Assembly: GCA_944389425.1 (NCBI GenBank)
Contig: CALXMH010000011.1
Coordinates: forward strand, 1 to 42,923
DNA length: 42,923 nucleotides
Source of the DNA: an uncultured Clostridia bacterium
Lineage (GTDB): Bacteria > Bacillota > Clostridia > TANB77 > CAG-508
Direction of reading: 5' to 3'
The notes below the pieces were generated by a model. It did no database searches. It was not told the DNA's origin and saw only the letters and a list, made by a program, of their open reading frames with translations. The stretch's first letter is position 1, and the number at the start of each line of letters is the position of its first letter. Shown here piece by piece: positions 34,770-42,600 of this stretch. Both the position numbers and the translations under genes were made by a program.

Positions 34770-35123
34770 ATGACAAAGGCAGCTTTAAACCACCAAAATG
34801 GAATCCAACAAGGAATTTATATTCCGCAAGGTTTTGATTATGTTTCTGGGAATCGGTTCTCTGGTAAGAATTTAAAAATTCGTGACCAGAGCACTGGAAG
34901 TATCTACATTTGGATTAATTCGGCATTGGCTGTAAAGAAAATTAACCGTTTTTTGGTTCTTCTCGATAACGAGATTGAAGCCGCTGAAAAAAATCCTAAT
35001 GAAAAAACCAAAGCGCGTAGGCTCATTGCTTTAAAAAAAGCATCTGAGTTTACAAAATCAAAGTTGGCTTTACGTTCTGGCACCTTCTATAAAGAAGGCA
35101 CGGCTGCAACTTTTAGAATGTAG
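34770..35123 (+). CDS. Hypothetical protein of foreign composition with an ordinary in-frame CGG
   Basis: The 117-residue, basic protein starts MTKAALNHQNGIQQGIYIPQ and contains KIRDQSTGSIYIWINSALAV; I do not recognise it. Its codon use differs from its neighbours (CTC, CGC, GCG, ACC, CGT are frequent), which suggests recent transfer. At 34854-34856 it has an in-frame CGG (GN-R-FSGKN) that must be read as a normal codon to give the full frame. Four-base reading would end it six codons later. It is therefore the one exception to the CGG rule in this window and may be non-functional in this host. Confidence 0.7.
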   Translation: MTKAALNHQNGIQQGIYIPQGFDYVSGNRFSGKNLKIRDQSTGSIYIWINSALAVKKINRFLVLLDNEIEAAEKNPNEKTKARRLIALKKASEFTKSKLALRSGTFYKEGTAATFRM

Positions 35124-35149
35124 CTCCATAAGCCATAATTTATGGCATC

Positions 35150-35177
35150 AAAAAAGGCAGTATATACTGCCTTTTTT
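35150..35177. terminator. Bidirectional terminator
   Basis: AAAAAAGGCAGTA pairs with TACTGCCTTTTTT. It serves the foreign gene (plus) and the deaminase gene (minus). Confidence 0.85.
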
Positions 35178-35183
35178 GTATTT

Positions 35184-35646
35184 TTAATATATTGTTTTAT
35201 TTTCTCTATTATATTCCTCAAAAACTTCAATGCATTCTTCTCTATCAATTGGATTTAACTTTATTAAATCTTTATTATTTCCTTTTAAATATTCATATAT
35301 AGCATCATCTCTAAATCCAATATTTGCTGCATCTTTTTTTGTGCATGCATAATACACTTCTTTTATATTTGCCCAAATAATTGCAGATAAGCACATTGGG
35401 CATGGTTCGCATGATGTATATAGTTTGCAATTTGATAAATCATATGTATTTAATTTTTCACAAGCCTGCCTTATTGCCATTACTTCTGCATGCGCTGTTG
35501 GGTCATTGTTTATTATTACTTTATTATTTGCTTTTGAAATTATTTCTCCATTTTTATCCACAATAACAGCTCCAAATGGTCCCCCTTCTCCTCCGTCTGT
35601 GTCCTTTTTCTGCCATTTCTTTTGCAATTTTCATGTATTTATTCAT
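35184..35646 (-). CDS. Guanine-deaminase-like nucleoside/base deaminase, one CGGN recoding site
   Basis: This is a cytidine-deaminase-fold enzyme most like Bacillus guanine deaminase. It has PTAHAEVMAIRQAC with zinc His and catalytic Glu, YTSCEPCPMCLSAI with the two zinc Cys, and a C-terminal AANIGFRDDAIY. The true start MNKYMKIAKEMAEKGHR has an AGGAGG site but is out of frame with the rest. Decoding CGGA at codon 18 as Gly gives HR-G-GEGGPFGAVIV and a 153-residue protein of normal length. A start downstream of the site would lose the first helix and lacks a ribosome site. TadA is an alternative family call, but the GEGGPFGAV and AANIGFRDD patterns favour GuaD. Confidence 0.85.
35592..35595 (-). 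other. Recoding site CGGA, deaminase codon 18
   Basis: AGA CGGA GGA GAA: four-base reading gives HR-G-GEGGPFGA; three-base reading gives a basic RRRRG frame unlike any deaminase. Confidence 0.82.
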
Positions 35647-35670
35647 AAATTTCCTCCTAACATAATACAA

Positions 35671-35696
35671 AAGGAGAATTTTAAATAATTCTCCTT
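35671..35696 (-). terminator. Terminator between the small membrane protein gene and the deaminase gene
   Basis: AAGGAGAATT pairs with AATTCTCCTT, with TTTTG following on the minus strand. It is 10 bases after the stop at 35706. Confidence 0.6.
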
Positions 35697-35705
35697 CTCA
35701 GTTAT

Positions 35706-36044
35706 TTAAACTTTTTTCCAAAACCAATCTAGGCTATTGCTTACAACTTTTGTATTTTTAACTTTTGACTCGATATCATCTACCCATAGATATGCTAAGA
35801 ATGATACCATTACTAAGCCAAAGTCAACAAGTAATGAGCTTGTTAATACTTGTATAACTTCTTGTGTTGCTGTTCCAGATAATGTTACAAACTGTATTGC
35901 GTGCATTATTATTACAAATAAATGTACAATTAGCACAGCTAGTGGAATTTTGCTTTTTTTAATTTCTTTTCCTAGGTATACTAAAAGTAAAGTTGCAGCC
36001 AAGATTAATATTATATTTATTGGGTCGGCAGTATTAAAAATCAT
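35706..36044 (-). CDS. Small multi-pass membrane protein, unknown
   Basis: The 112-residue protein has three to four hydrophobic segments (INIILILAATLLLVYLG, IPLAVLIVHLFVIIMHAIQF, SSLLVDFGLVMVSFLAYLWV) and a short basic tail. A ribosome site AGGAGG precedes it. No family is recognised. It lies between glmM and the deaminase gene. Confidence 0.65.
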   Translation of the reverse strand: MIFNTADPINIILILAATLLLVYLGKEIKKSKIPLAVLIVHLFVIIMHAIQFVTLSGTATQEVIQVLTSSLLVDFGLVMVSFLAYLWVDDIESKVKNTKVVSNSLDWFWKKV

Positions 36045-36086
36045 GGTTTCCTTACCTCCTTTTTATTTTATTATATTTTATAAAAG

Positions 36087-37448
36087 CTATTGTAATCTTT
36101 CTTCTATTAGTTTAGCAAGTTCAGTAGCTTTTTGTTTAATATAATCTTCATCTTTGCCTTCTATCATAACTCTAACTAATGGTTCTGTTCCAGAAGGTCT
36201 TATTAGTATTCTTCCAATATCTTCTGAATTTTCTAATTTTTCTATTTCATCTAATATAATTTTATCTTTTTGATAATCCAATTTTTTATCTGATTCTACT
36301 TTCGCATTTACTAATACTTGTGGATATATTGTAATTATGCTTGCAGCCTCTGATGCTGTTACATTTTTATTTAATATTGTTTCTATTAACATTAATGATG
36401 TTAATATTCCATCTCCTGTTGGGTTGTAATCTAAGAATATTATATGTCCAGATTGCTCTCCACCTAAGTTATAATCATTTTTAAGCATTTCTTCTAAAAC
36501 ATATCTATCTCCAACTTTTGTTTGCTTAATATTCATTCCTTGTTCTAAGCAATATTTGTTTAGTCCTAAATTGCTCATTACAGTTGCAACTAGTGTATTA
36601 TTTTTCAATTTGCCTTCTTTTTTGTATTTATCAGATATAATTGCTAAAATAGTGTCTCCATCTATTGTGTTTCCTTTTTCATCTACTGCTAAGCATCTAT
36701 CTCCATCTCCGTCGTATGCAATTCCTAAGCTTAAATTATTCTCTATAACTAACTTTTTCAATGCTTCTAAATGAGTAGAGCCACAATTTTCATTTATATT
36801 TATTCCATTTGGATTATTATTTATTATTTTATATTTAATTCCTAGTTTTGTAAAGACCTTTTCTGCAATACAAGATGTAGCTCCATTTGCAGTATCTAAC
36901 CCAACAACAAATTCTTGTGTATTTTTAGCATTTAATCTGTCTTTAAAAATATCTACAAAGAAATTAATATAATCTTCTTCTAAATCTGTTCTTATTTCAG
37001 ATACACCAATTTCATGATGTGGGGCTGTTAATGTATTAATTTTTTCTGAGTCTAAGATTCCTTCAATTTCTTCTTCTAATTCATCTGGTATTTTAGTTCC
37101 CTTATTGCTAAAATATTTAATACCATTAAATTCAAAAGTGTTATGTGATGCTGAAATAACAACTCCCGCATCTGCTCCTAGTTTTCTTGTTAAATATGCT
37201 ACTGCTGGTGTTGGGATAACTCCAAGTAATTTAACATTTGCTCCATAGCTTAAAAAACCTGCTGTCATAGCGCTTTCTAATAAACATCCAGATAATCTTG
37301 TGTCTCTTCCTATTAAAATAGTTGGTGCATGCTTAGCATGTTTAGACAATACACAAGCTCCTGCTTTTGCCACTCTTAGTGCAAATTCTGGTGTTAATTC
37401 AGTATTGGCAATTCTTCTTATTCCGTCTGTCCCAAAGTATTTTCTCAT
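36087..37448 (-). CDS. glmM: Phosphoglucosamine mutase
   Basis: The 453-residue enzyme converts glucosamine-6-phosphate to glucosamine-1-phosphate for peptidoglycan synthesis. Motifs: MRKYFGTDGIRRIAN, the phosphoserine loop VVISASHNTFEFNG (about residue 100), metal loop YDGDGDRCLAVD, sugar loop GGEQSGHII and phosphate site RPSGTEPLVRVM. I start at the ATG of MRKYFGTDG, after GGAGGAG; an open frame seven codons longer covers the ribosome site. It has no in-frame CGG. Confidence 0.96.
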   Translation of the reverse strand: MRKYFGTDGIRRIANTELTPEFALRVAKAGACVLSKHAKHAPTILIGRDTRLSGCLLESAMTAGFLSYGANVKLLGVIPTPAVAYLTRKLGADAGVVISASHNTFEFNGIKYFSNKGTKIPDELEEEIEGILDSEKINTLTAPHHEIGVSEIRTDLEEDYINFFVDIFKDRLNAKNTQEFVVGLDTANGATSCIAEKVFTKLGIKYKIINNNPNGININENCGSTHLEALKKLVIENNLSLGIAYDGDGDRCLAVDEKGNTIDGDTILAIISDKYKKEGKLKNNTLVATVMSNLGLNKYCLEQGMNIKQTKVGDRYVLEEMLKNDYNLGGEQSGHIIFLDYNPTGDGILTSLMLIETILNKNVTASEAASIITIYPQVLVNAKVESDKKLDYQKDKIILDEIEKLENSEDIGRILIRPSGTEPLVRVMIEGKDEDYIKQKATELAKLIEERLQ

Positions 37449-37510
37449 TTTTGTCTCCTCCATTATCATTTCCTTTTTATTTTACAAATGATATTATATA
37501 GGATAAATAA

Positions 37511-37551
37511 AAAAAAATCTAGTCTAATTTAAAATTAGTCTAGATTTTTTT
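37511..37551 (-). terminator. Terminator of the rplU-rpmA operon
   Basis: AAAAAAATCTAGTCTAATT pairs with AATTAGTCTAGATTTTTTT around a 3-base loop, directly after the rpmA stop. Confidence 0.92.
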
Positions 37552-37553
37552 AT

Positions 37554-37817
37554 TTATTTTGCTTCTACTGGGTAAACACTTACTTGTTTCTTATCTTTAC
37601 CCTTTCTTTCAAACTTAACATTTCCATCTATTAATGCATAAAGTGTATCATCACTACCAATTCCTACATTATTTCCTGGATGTGTTTTAGTTCCTCTTTG
37701 TCTAATTAGAATATTTCCGGCTCTAACAAATTGTCCATCTGCTCTTTTTAGACCAAGACGTTTAGACTCACTGTCTCTTCCGTTCTTAACACTACCTTGA
37801 CCTTTTTTATGTGCCAA
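37554..37817 (-). CDS. rpmA: 50S ribosomal protein L27
   Basis: The 87-residue protein begins [20 protein letters not shown] and contains [21 protein letters not shown]. Many Firmicutes make L27 with a short N-terminal extension cleaved by the protease Prp, whose gene sits between rplU and rpmA. Here the start is directly MAHKKG and no prp gene intervenes, so the mature form is made without that processing. Confidence 0.97.
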   Translation of the reverse strand: MAHKKGQGSVKNGRDSESKRLGLKRADGQFVRAGNILIRQRGTKTHPGNNVGIGSDDTLYALIDGNVKFERKGKDKKQVSVYPVEAK

Positions 37818-37860
37818 TTTAATTCACTCCCTTCGTAAGTAGAATTTATTTTTAAATTAA

Positions 37861-38289
37861 TTATGCTTCAACTTTTTCTTTTTTAGCAGTTGTTGTTTTC
37901 TTAGCTGTTGTTGTCTTTTTTTCTGCTGCTTTTTTCTCTGTACTTGCAGCTTCTGCTGTTTTTGTAGATTTAGTTGCAGCTGTTTTTATAGATGTAATTT
38001 CTACCTTAGTATATGGTTGTCTATGTCCTTGTTTTCTTCTATAGTTCTTTTTAGGTTTCATTTTATAGACAATAATTTTTTTACCCTTACCATGAGAAAC
38101 TACCTTTCCTTCAACTTTTACACCTTTAACATATGGAGTTCCAACTTGTACTTTCCCTTCATCTGAAACTAGAATTACTTTATCGAAAGTAACTTTTTTA
38201 CCTTCTTCTGTATCTAATTTTTCAAAAAATACAACGTCTCCTTCTGCTACTTTGTATTGCTTTCCACAAGCTTCAATAATTGCGTACAT
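37861..38289 (-). CDS. rplU: 50S ribosomal protein L21 with a Lys/Thr/Ala-rich tail
   Basis: The conserved L21 body ([20 protein letters not shown] to [20 protein letters not shown]) is about 103 residues. A 40-residue low-complexity tail of KTA/TTAKK repeats makes the total 142. Such tails occur in some clostridial L21 proteins. The ATG follows GGGAGGTG. It is the first gene of rplU-rpmA. Confidence 0.96.
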   Translation of the reverse strand: MYAIIEACGKQYKVAEGDVVFFEKLDTEEGKKVTFDKVILVSDEGKVQVGTPYVKGVKVEGKVVSHGKGKKIIVYKMKPKKNYRRKQGHRQPYTKVEITSIKTAATKSTKTAEAASTEKKAAEKKTTTAKKTTTAKKEKVEA

Positions 38290-38395
38290 TATATGTACAC
38301 CTCCCTTTTCGTATACTCGCTAACCTTAAACTCTTAGGTAGTCAAACTTAATTGACCTTTATGTACCTTGACTTATGCGGCTTACAGTTGTTAAT
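38290..38395 (-). promoter_or_regulatory. Probable L21 leader region
   Basis: The 5' UTR of rplU is long for a short operon and can fold (AGGTCAA/TTTGAC and adjacent stems). Firmicute rplU operons often carry an L21 autoregulatory leader. I base this mainly on position; the consensus was not verified. Confidence 0.35.
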
Positions 38396-38466
38396 TTTAA
38401 CATGTTTTTAAATATTTGTCAATGATTTAGGTAAAAAATTTGAGGCAGCGATATAATGTTGACTAC

Positions 38467-38495
38467 TTGACAATTTGTTTGAAGTATATTATACT
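38467..38495 (+). promoter_or_regulatory. Promoter of the small hydrophobic toxin
   Basis: TTGACA at 38467-38472, 17-base spacer, TATACT at 38490-38495. The transcript would start near 38502. Confidence 0.8.
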
Positions 38496-38556
38496 AATCA
38501 ACATAGGAAATGAGAATAAGCAGATGTGGTTTGCCTCCAAGCAGGAGGTGAGGCTT

Positions 38557-38679
38557 ATGGTAGATTCTGAATATTTAATAGTCATTATATACATATTATT
38601 TTATTCCTTAATAGGAATAACTATCATAGCAATTGCCTTAATTATAGCATTAGCAATAGTTTTGAGCAAAAGCAAATAA
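38557..38679 (+). CDS. Small hydrophobic peptide, putative type I toxin
   Basis: The 40-residue peptide MVDSEYLIVIIYILFYSLIG... is one long membrane helix ending in SKSK, like TxpA/Fst/holin-like type I toxins. The ribosome site is GGAGGTGAGG inside a hairpin (GCCTC...GAGGC, 38533-38554) that could hide it. The same leader (GTGGTTTGCCTCC) is common to such toxins in Firmicutes. A convergent strong promoter makes an antisense RNA to its 3' end. An upstream in-frame start would give 79 residues but lacks a ribosome site. Confidence 0.75.
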   Translation: MVDSEYLIVIIYILFYSLIGITIIAIALIIALAIVLSKSK

Positions 38680-38685
38680 ACCAAT

Positions 38686-38770
38686 AAAAAAACACATCTG
38701 TTCACTTGGCGGTGTAGATGTGTTTAAATATCTCACTGGCAAACCACGTTTTGTGGATTCTCCATTTCCT
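38686..38770 (-). ncRNA. Antisense RNA, putative antitoxin
   Basis: It would run from the perfect promoter at 38805-38777 to a hairpin ACACATCT/AGATGTGT at 38692-38723 followed by seven T's on the minus strand. It overlaps the toxin mRNA 3' end. Its 5' end contains GTGGTTTGCC, the same sequence as the toxin leader, so the DNA has inverted repeats at both ends of the module. No long ORF is present. Confidence 0.7.
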
Positions 38771-38776
38771 ATTTTT

Positions 38777-38805
38777 ATTATACAGGTTAAGTGACAATTT
38801 GTCAA
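38777..38805 (-). promoter_or_regulatory. Promoter of the antisense RNA
   Basis: Minus strand: consensus TTGACA at 38805-38800, 17-base spacer, consensus TATAAT at 38782-38777. It is the only fully consensus pair I found in the window. Confidence 0.85.
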
Positions 38806-38817
38806 ATATTATTTAAT

Positions 38818-40200
38818 CTAAATTTTTATTCTCTCTTCAATCCATTTTTCAAGTTCATCTATTTTTACTCTAACTTGCTCCATTGTATCTCTGTCTCTTA
38901 TTGTAACGCATCCATCATTTTCGGTCTCAAAATCAACAGTAACACAATATGGTGTTCCAATTTCGTCTTCTCTTCTATATCTTTTTCCAATGCTTCCTGC
39001 TTCATCATAATCACACATAAAGCTCTTTGATAATTTTGAGTAAATTTCGTCTGCTTTATTGCTTAATTTCTTTGACAAAGGAAGCACAGCAACTTTATAT
39101 GGTGCTAATGCAGGATGAAGATGTAACACTAGTCTTGAATCTCCATCTTCTAATGCTTCTTCTTCATAAGCATTACATAAAAATGCAAGTGTAACTCTAT
39201 CACATCCAAGTGATGGTTCTATACAGTATGGAATATATTTTTCGCCTGTTTCTTGGTCTAAATAGTTAAAATCTTCTTTTGAAAATTCCATATGTTGTTT
39301 CAAATCGAAATCTGTTCTATCTGCAATTCCCCAAAGTTCTCCCCATCCAAATGGGAATAGGAATTCAATATCTGTTGTACCTTTACTATAATGAGACAAT
39401 TCTTCCTTGCTATGCTCTCTTAAACGTAGATTCTCTTTTTTCATACCTAAATTTAATAACCAGTTTTCGCAATATTTTTTCCAATACTCGTACCACTCTA
39501 AATCTGAACCTGGTTTACAGAAAAATTCAAGTTCCATTTGCTCAAACTCTCTTGTTCTAAAAGTAAAATTACCTGGTGTAATTTCATTTCTAAAAGACTT
39601 ACCAATTTGAGCAATACCCATAGGTAGCTTTCTTCTAGTAGTTCTTAAAACATTTTTAAAATTAACAAAAATACCTTGCGCAGTCTCAGGTCTTAAATAA
39701 ATTTCAGACTTGGCATCCTCTGTAACACCTTGAAAAGTTTTAAACATTAAATTAAACTTTCTAATCTCAGTAAAATTCTCTTTACCACAATTAGGACATT
39801 CAATATGATGTTCCTTCATATATGAAATCATCTTATCATCAGGCCATCCATCTACAACCTCTTCACAATTATGTTCATGCATCCACTCTTCAATAAGCTT
39901 ATCTGCTCTATGTCTAGTTTTACACTCCTTACAATCAATTAAAGGATCAGAAAAACCACCAACATGCCCAGAAGCAACCCAAGTTTGTGGATTCATTAAA
40001 ATAGCAGCATCCAAACCAACATTATATCTGCACTCTTGCACAAACTTCTTAAACCACAACTTTTTAACATTATTTTTAAGCTCCACACCCAAAGGTCCAT
40101 AATCCCAAGTATTAGAAAGTCCCCCATAAATCTCAGACCCCGGATACACAAAACCTCTATTCTTACACAAACTAACAATCTTATCCATTGACTCAACCAT
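38818..40200 (-). CDS. glyS: Glycyl-tRNA synthetase, homodimeric type
   Basis: The 460-residue class II enzyme charges tRNA-Gly. It has [33 protein letters not shown], motif 2 [19 protein letters not shown], and motif 3 [13 protein letters not shown] with a C-terminal anticodon-binding domain. This is the alpha2 (archaeal/eukaryal-like) type common in Firmicutes. A consensus promoter lies about 60 bases upstream. An alternative ATG four codons in ([11 protein letters not shown]) is possible. If the tRNA at 14730 is a CGGN-reading tRNA-Gly, this enzyme must charge it despite the altered anticodon arm, so its anticodon-binding surface is of interest. Confidence 0.96.
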   Translation of the reverse strand: MVESMDKIVSLCKNRGFVYPGSEIYGGLSNTWDYGPLGVELKNNVKKLWFKKFVQECRYNVGLDAAILMNPQTWVASGHVGGFSDPLIDCKECKTRHRADKLIEEWMHEHNCEEVVDGWPDDKMISYMKEHHIECPNCGKENFTEIRKFNLMFKTFQGVTEDAKSEIYLRPETAQGIFVNFKNVLRTTRRKLPMGIAQIGKSFRNEITPGNFTFRTREFEQMELEFFCKPGSDLEWYEYWKKYCENWLLNLGMKKENLRLREHSKEELSHYSKGTTDIEFLFPFGWGELWGIADRTDFDLKQHMEFSKEDFNYLDQETGEKYIPYCIEPSLGCDRVTLAFLCNAYEEEALEDGDSRLVLHLHPALAPYKVAVLPLSKKLSNKADEIYSKLSKSFMCDYDEAGSIGKRYRREDEIGTPYCVTVDFETENDGCVTIRDRDTMEQVRVKIDELEKWIEERIKI

Positions 40201-40267
40201 TTCTCTTCAAAACTCCTCTCACTCAATCCGGTCCTCTCATCTCGACCGTCTCGCTCGTAATATGCTT

Positions 40268-40296
40268 ATTCTAATTCATAATTGCGGTTTTGTCAA
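40268..40296 (-). promoter_or_regulatory. Promoter of glyS
   Basis: Minus strand: TTGACA at 40296-40291, 17-base spacer, TAGAAT at 40273-40268. The 60-base leader is purine-rich (GAGCGAGACGG, GAGATGAGAGG); no T-box features are visible. Confidence 0.8.
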
Positions 40297-40299
40297 GGG

Positions 40300-41973
40300 T
40301 TAATCTTTCAATGTTGGTTGCCCATTTTCGTCTAATATCCACACTTCTCCTTGCCCTGCATTTAATATTTCTAATGGGCTAGGCATTGTTGTTAAAGCTG
40401 ATGCTTCTCCTGTTACGGTTCCGTTTTCTACTGTGCCTATTCCATTTTCTGCAATTCCTGATAAATATCCAGAATTTTCGATTGTTATATCTCCTGATAC
40501 TTTTCCTATTATTCCTCCCACAGCTTCTACATTGTTATAACAATTTTCTATTGTTCCTTCTCCGCTTCCTACTATTCCGCCTATTGTAATATCTCCTTGT
40601 CCAATTGTGTAAAAAATATATATAAGTTGATTTATAAAAAGATTCTCTTCTATATCATTATTTACGTCTTCATATATAGCATCTACAATACCACTTCCGT
40701 ACAATGATAATAATCCATTAATGTATTCCTCTACTGTACTACAATATATATATTTCTTCATTACTTCTAAGTCATCCTCGCTAACACCATATCCATTCAT
40801 TTCCATTTTTTGACACCAATATTCATACATGGCATCCTTTTCTTCATTATTTAATGCTAGTGGCCCCCCATCTATAAATTTTAGAATAGTTTCTATAGAC
40901 ATCCATGGAAAGATATATGTTTGCAATTCTGGTAGAAATTCCTCAGCTACTATAAGCCAACCAATAATATGGTTTTTTCTCAATTCTCCAATATTATAAC
41001 AATTTATTATCTCTCCATATGATTCTCCTGCTATTCCTCCTATTGCATTTTCCCCGGTTGAGCCTCCTTTTACTTGTTCAGCGTTATAACAGTTACGTAT
41101 AACTCCATTATTTATTCCCGCTATTCCTCCTGTTATTGAATTTATTGCTATATCATCACCAGGAATATTATTATTATCTATTTTTACTTTGCTCATACAA
41201 TTGCTAATTTCTCCATTATTTATTCCTACTATTCCTCCGGCTATACTATCTCCTGCATATTCATGTTGCCCTATCACTGTTCCTGATACGATTAAGTCTT
41301 TTATTATTCCATCATTTCGTCCGAATAAACCTAATCCCCCATAAGTCTTTGAATTTACAAAAGAATTTTTTAAATAGAAATTTTTTATCTCTTTACTATT
41401 TCCTAAAAATATTCCTGTAAATGGTTTTTCATAATTACCTATTTTACATGATGCATTTCCTGGGGCACTTTCTTCTGTATTGGTCAATTCTTCTATTAGT
41501 TTTTGTTCTATTGAATTTCCATTTACATCCCCATAGCTTGTATCATCTGGATTTCTGTATGAGTTTCTATTCTCAAAGTCTAAATCTCTTGTTAATAAGA
41601 AATATTTGCCTTCATACTTTTCTGTTTCACTATTCCATACTGCTAATGATAATTCGACTAAATCTTCTATATATTCTATTCTATATGGATGAGATTCACT
41701 TCCATCTTCTATTATTTCTTCTGGTGGATTTTCTCCTTCAACTCCATTAAAGTAGTCGTTTATTCGGTTTAACATATTTTGTTCTTCTCCTACTTTGTTT
41801 TGATATTCTCCAACTGCTTTTTCTGCATTTGATATTAAACCATATTCTCCAAACAACGTATTTAGCGCAACTCCTGCTAATATTAATAGTACTATTATTG
41901 TTATTATCAAAGCTATTAGCGTAATTCCACGCTCTCTTTTTTTAATTAGCTCCATTTTAAAATTATTTTCCAT
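40300..41973 (-). CDS. Prepilin-like secreted protein with GLUG-type repeats
   Basis: The 557-residue protein begins MENNFKMELIKKRERG-ITL, with ITLIALIITIIVLLILAGVA as the prepilin signal helix and Gly-Ile at the cleavage site. The secreted part has repeats of the GLUG/beta-helix kind: GGIVGINNGEISNC, GGIAGINNGVIRNCYN, GGIAGESYGEIINCYN, GGIVGSGEGTIENCYN. It ends ILDENGQPTLKD. The gene shares its promoter-proximal leader repeat with the recoded prepilin gene at 22961-24280 but has no in-frame CGG. These are probably surface or pseudopilus proteins; assembly genes are not in the window. Confidence 0.8.
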   Translation of the reverse strand: MENNFKMELIKKRERGITLIALIITIIVLLILAGVALNTLFGEYGLISNAEKAVGEYQNKVGEEQNMLNRINDYFNGVEGENPPEEIIEDGSESHPYRIEYIEDLVELSLAVWNSETEKYEGKYFLLTRDLDFENRNSYRNPDDTSYGDVNGNSIEQKLIEELTNTEESAPGNASCKIGNYEKPFTGIFLGNSKEIKNFYLKNSFVNSKTYGGLGLFGRNDGIIKDLIVSGTVIGQHEYAGDSIAGGIVGINNGEISNCMSKVKIDNNNIPGDDIAINSITGGIAGINNGVIRNCYNAEQVKGGSTGENAIGGIAGESYGEIINCYNIGELRKNHIIGWLIVAEEFLPELQTYIFPWMSIETILKFIDGGPLALNNEEKDAMYEYWCQKMEMNGYGVSEDDLEVMKKYIYCSTVEEYINGLLSLYGSGIVDAIYEDVNNDIEENLFINQLIYIFYTIGQGDITIGGIVGSGEGTIENCYNNVEAVGGIIGKVSGDITIENSGYLSGIAENGIGTVENGTVTGEASALTTMPSPLEILNAGQGEVWILDENGQPTLKD

Positions 41974-42017
41974 AATAAATTCTTCATCCCTTCTTTTGTT
42001 TTATTTTTACTTTTTCT

Positions 42018-42505
42018 ATCTCATCATATTATCTTCCAAAACAACTAACCCTATACGGATACTTATTCAAATTAATGAATAATGAATAGTGAATGATTAA
42101 TAATGAATAATTTTAAGTAGTAGAGTAGCCCGAGAAGTTCATATATATTATTTTGAAGTCCGAGGAAGTTGTACGTCGTACGCTTTTACCCGCGAAGCCA
42201 TGTGAGGCAAGAAATAATATATATGAACTTCTCGGGCGGCTACCTTTAAAAGCCACACACTCTATCACAAGCAACACAAAAAGACACATAAACCTAGCCA
42301 CTAAGCTAAGTCCATATGCCTCAAATAATCTATATATTTCTCCTATTTATTTTCTCTAACAAACTACCTGTGTGTGTGTGTGTGTACTCCTAAGCCATTT
42401 TCAGCCATTTTGCACATATTCTACTACCTCTTTCTTGCATTTAATTATCTCATGCATTCATTATATACAAAATAACTTCATTTGTCTACACTTTTCCCAA
42501 AACAC
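42018..42505 (-). repeat. Long leader repeat upstream of the prepilin-like gene, copy 2
   Basis: Partner of 24320-24795, in the same orientation and position relative to a prepilin-like gene. The order of elements is identical, including the (TG)8 run and the 26-bp hairpin. A 62-codon open frame across the hairpin in this copy is closed by a TAA in copy 1, so it is not coding. The 41974-42560 gap has no other feature. Confidence 0.85.
42128..42237 (-). ncRNA. Conserved hairpin with compensatory base change, copy 2
   Basis: The arms 42128-42153 and 42212-42237 are perfect 26-bp complements. They differ from copy 1 by one C-G pair in place of A-T. Confidence 0.6.
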
Positions 42506-42560
42506 TTAGGGTAAAATAAAAAACATATAAAACTAAGTTAAAAAGTCCAATAGAATATTA

Positions 42561-42600
42561 AAAAATAAATTGGTCAGACGCGTCTGACCAATTTATTTTT
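42561..42600 (-). terminator. Terminator of the DUF1016 gene
   Basis: A perfect 20-bp inverted repeat without a spacer (AAAAATAAATTGGTCAGACG and its complement) touches the stop codon at 42600. Confidence 0.85.

Noticed and set aside
16282-35595. Explaining the eight CGG frame breaks as sequencing or assembly errors
   Set aside because: All eight are the same change (one C before an in-frame GGN), none is in a homopolymer, all are in frame, and no in-frame CGG without a break occurs in native genes. A tRNA that fits is in the same window. Errors remain possible until reads are examined, so this is rejected only provisionally.
16282-35595. Slippage of the P-site tRNA at a hungry CGG codon, as in prfB
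   Set aside because: The codons before the eight sites are GCT, GTG, AGA, AGG, AAT, TTA, ACT and GAG. None of these tRNAs could re-pair well one base downstream, so an A-site four-base reading fits better.
16282-35595. Simple reassignment of CGG to another amino acid, as known in some Firmicutes
   Set aside because: Reassignment keeps the frame. Here homology continues only in the +1 frame after every site.
40201-40260. T-box leader upstream of glyS
   Set aside because: The transcript leader is only about 60 bases and has no T-box sequence or antiterminator.
42113-42301. Open frame of 62 codons across the hairpin in leader copy 2
   Set aside because: In copy 1 the same frame is closed by TAA in the hairpin arm. 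The base change preserves pairing rather than coding.
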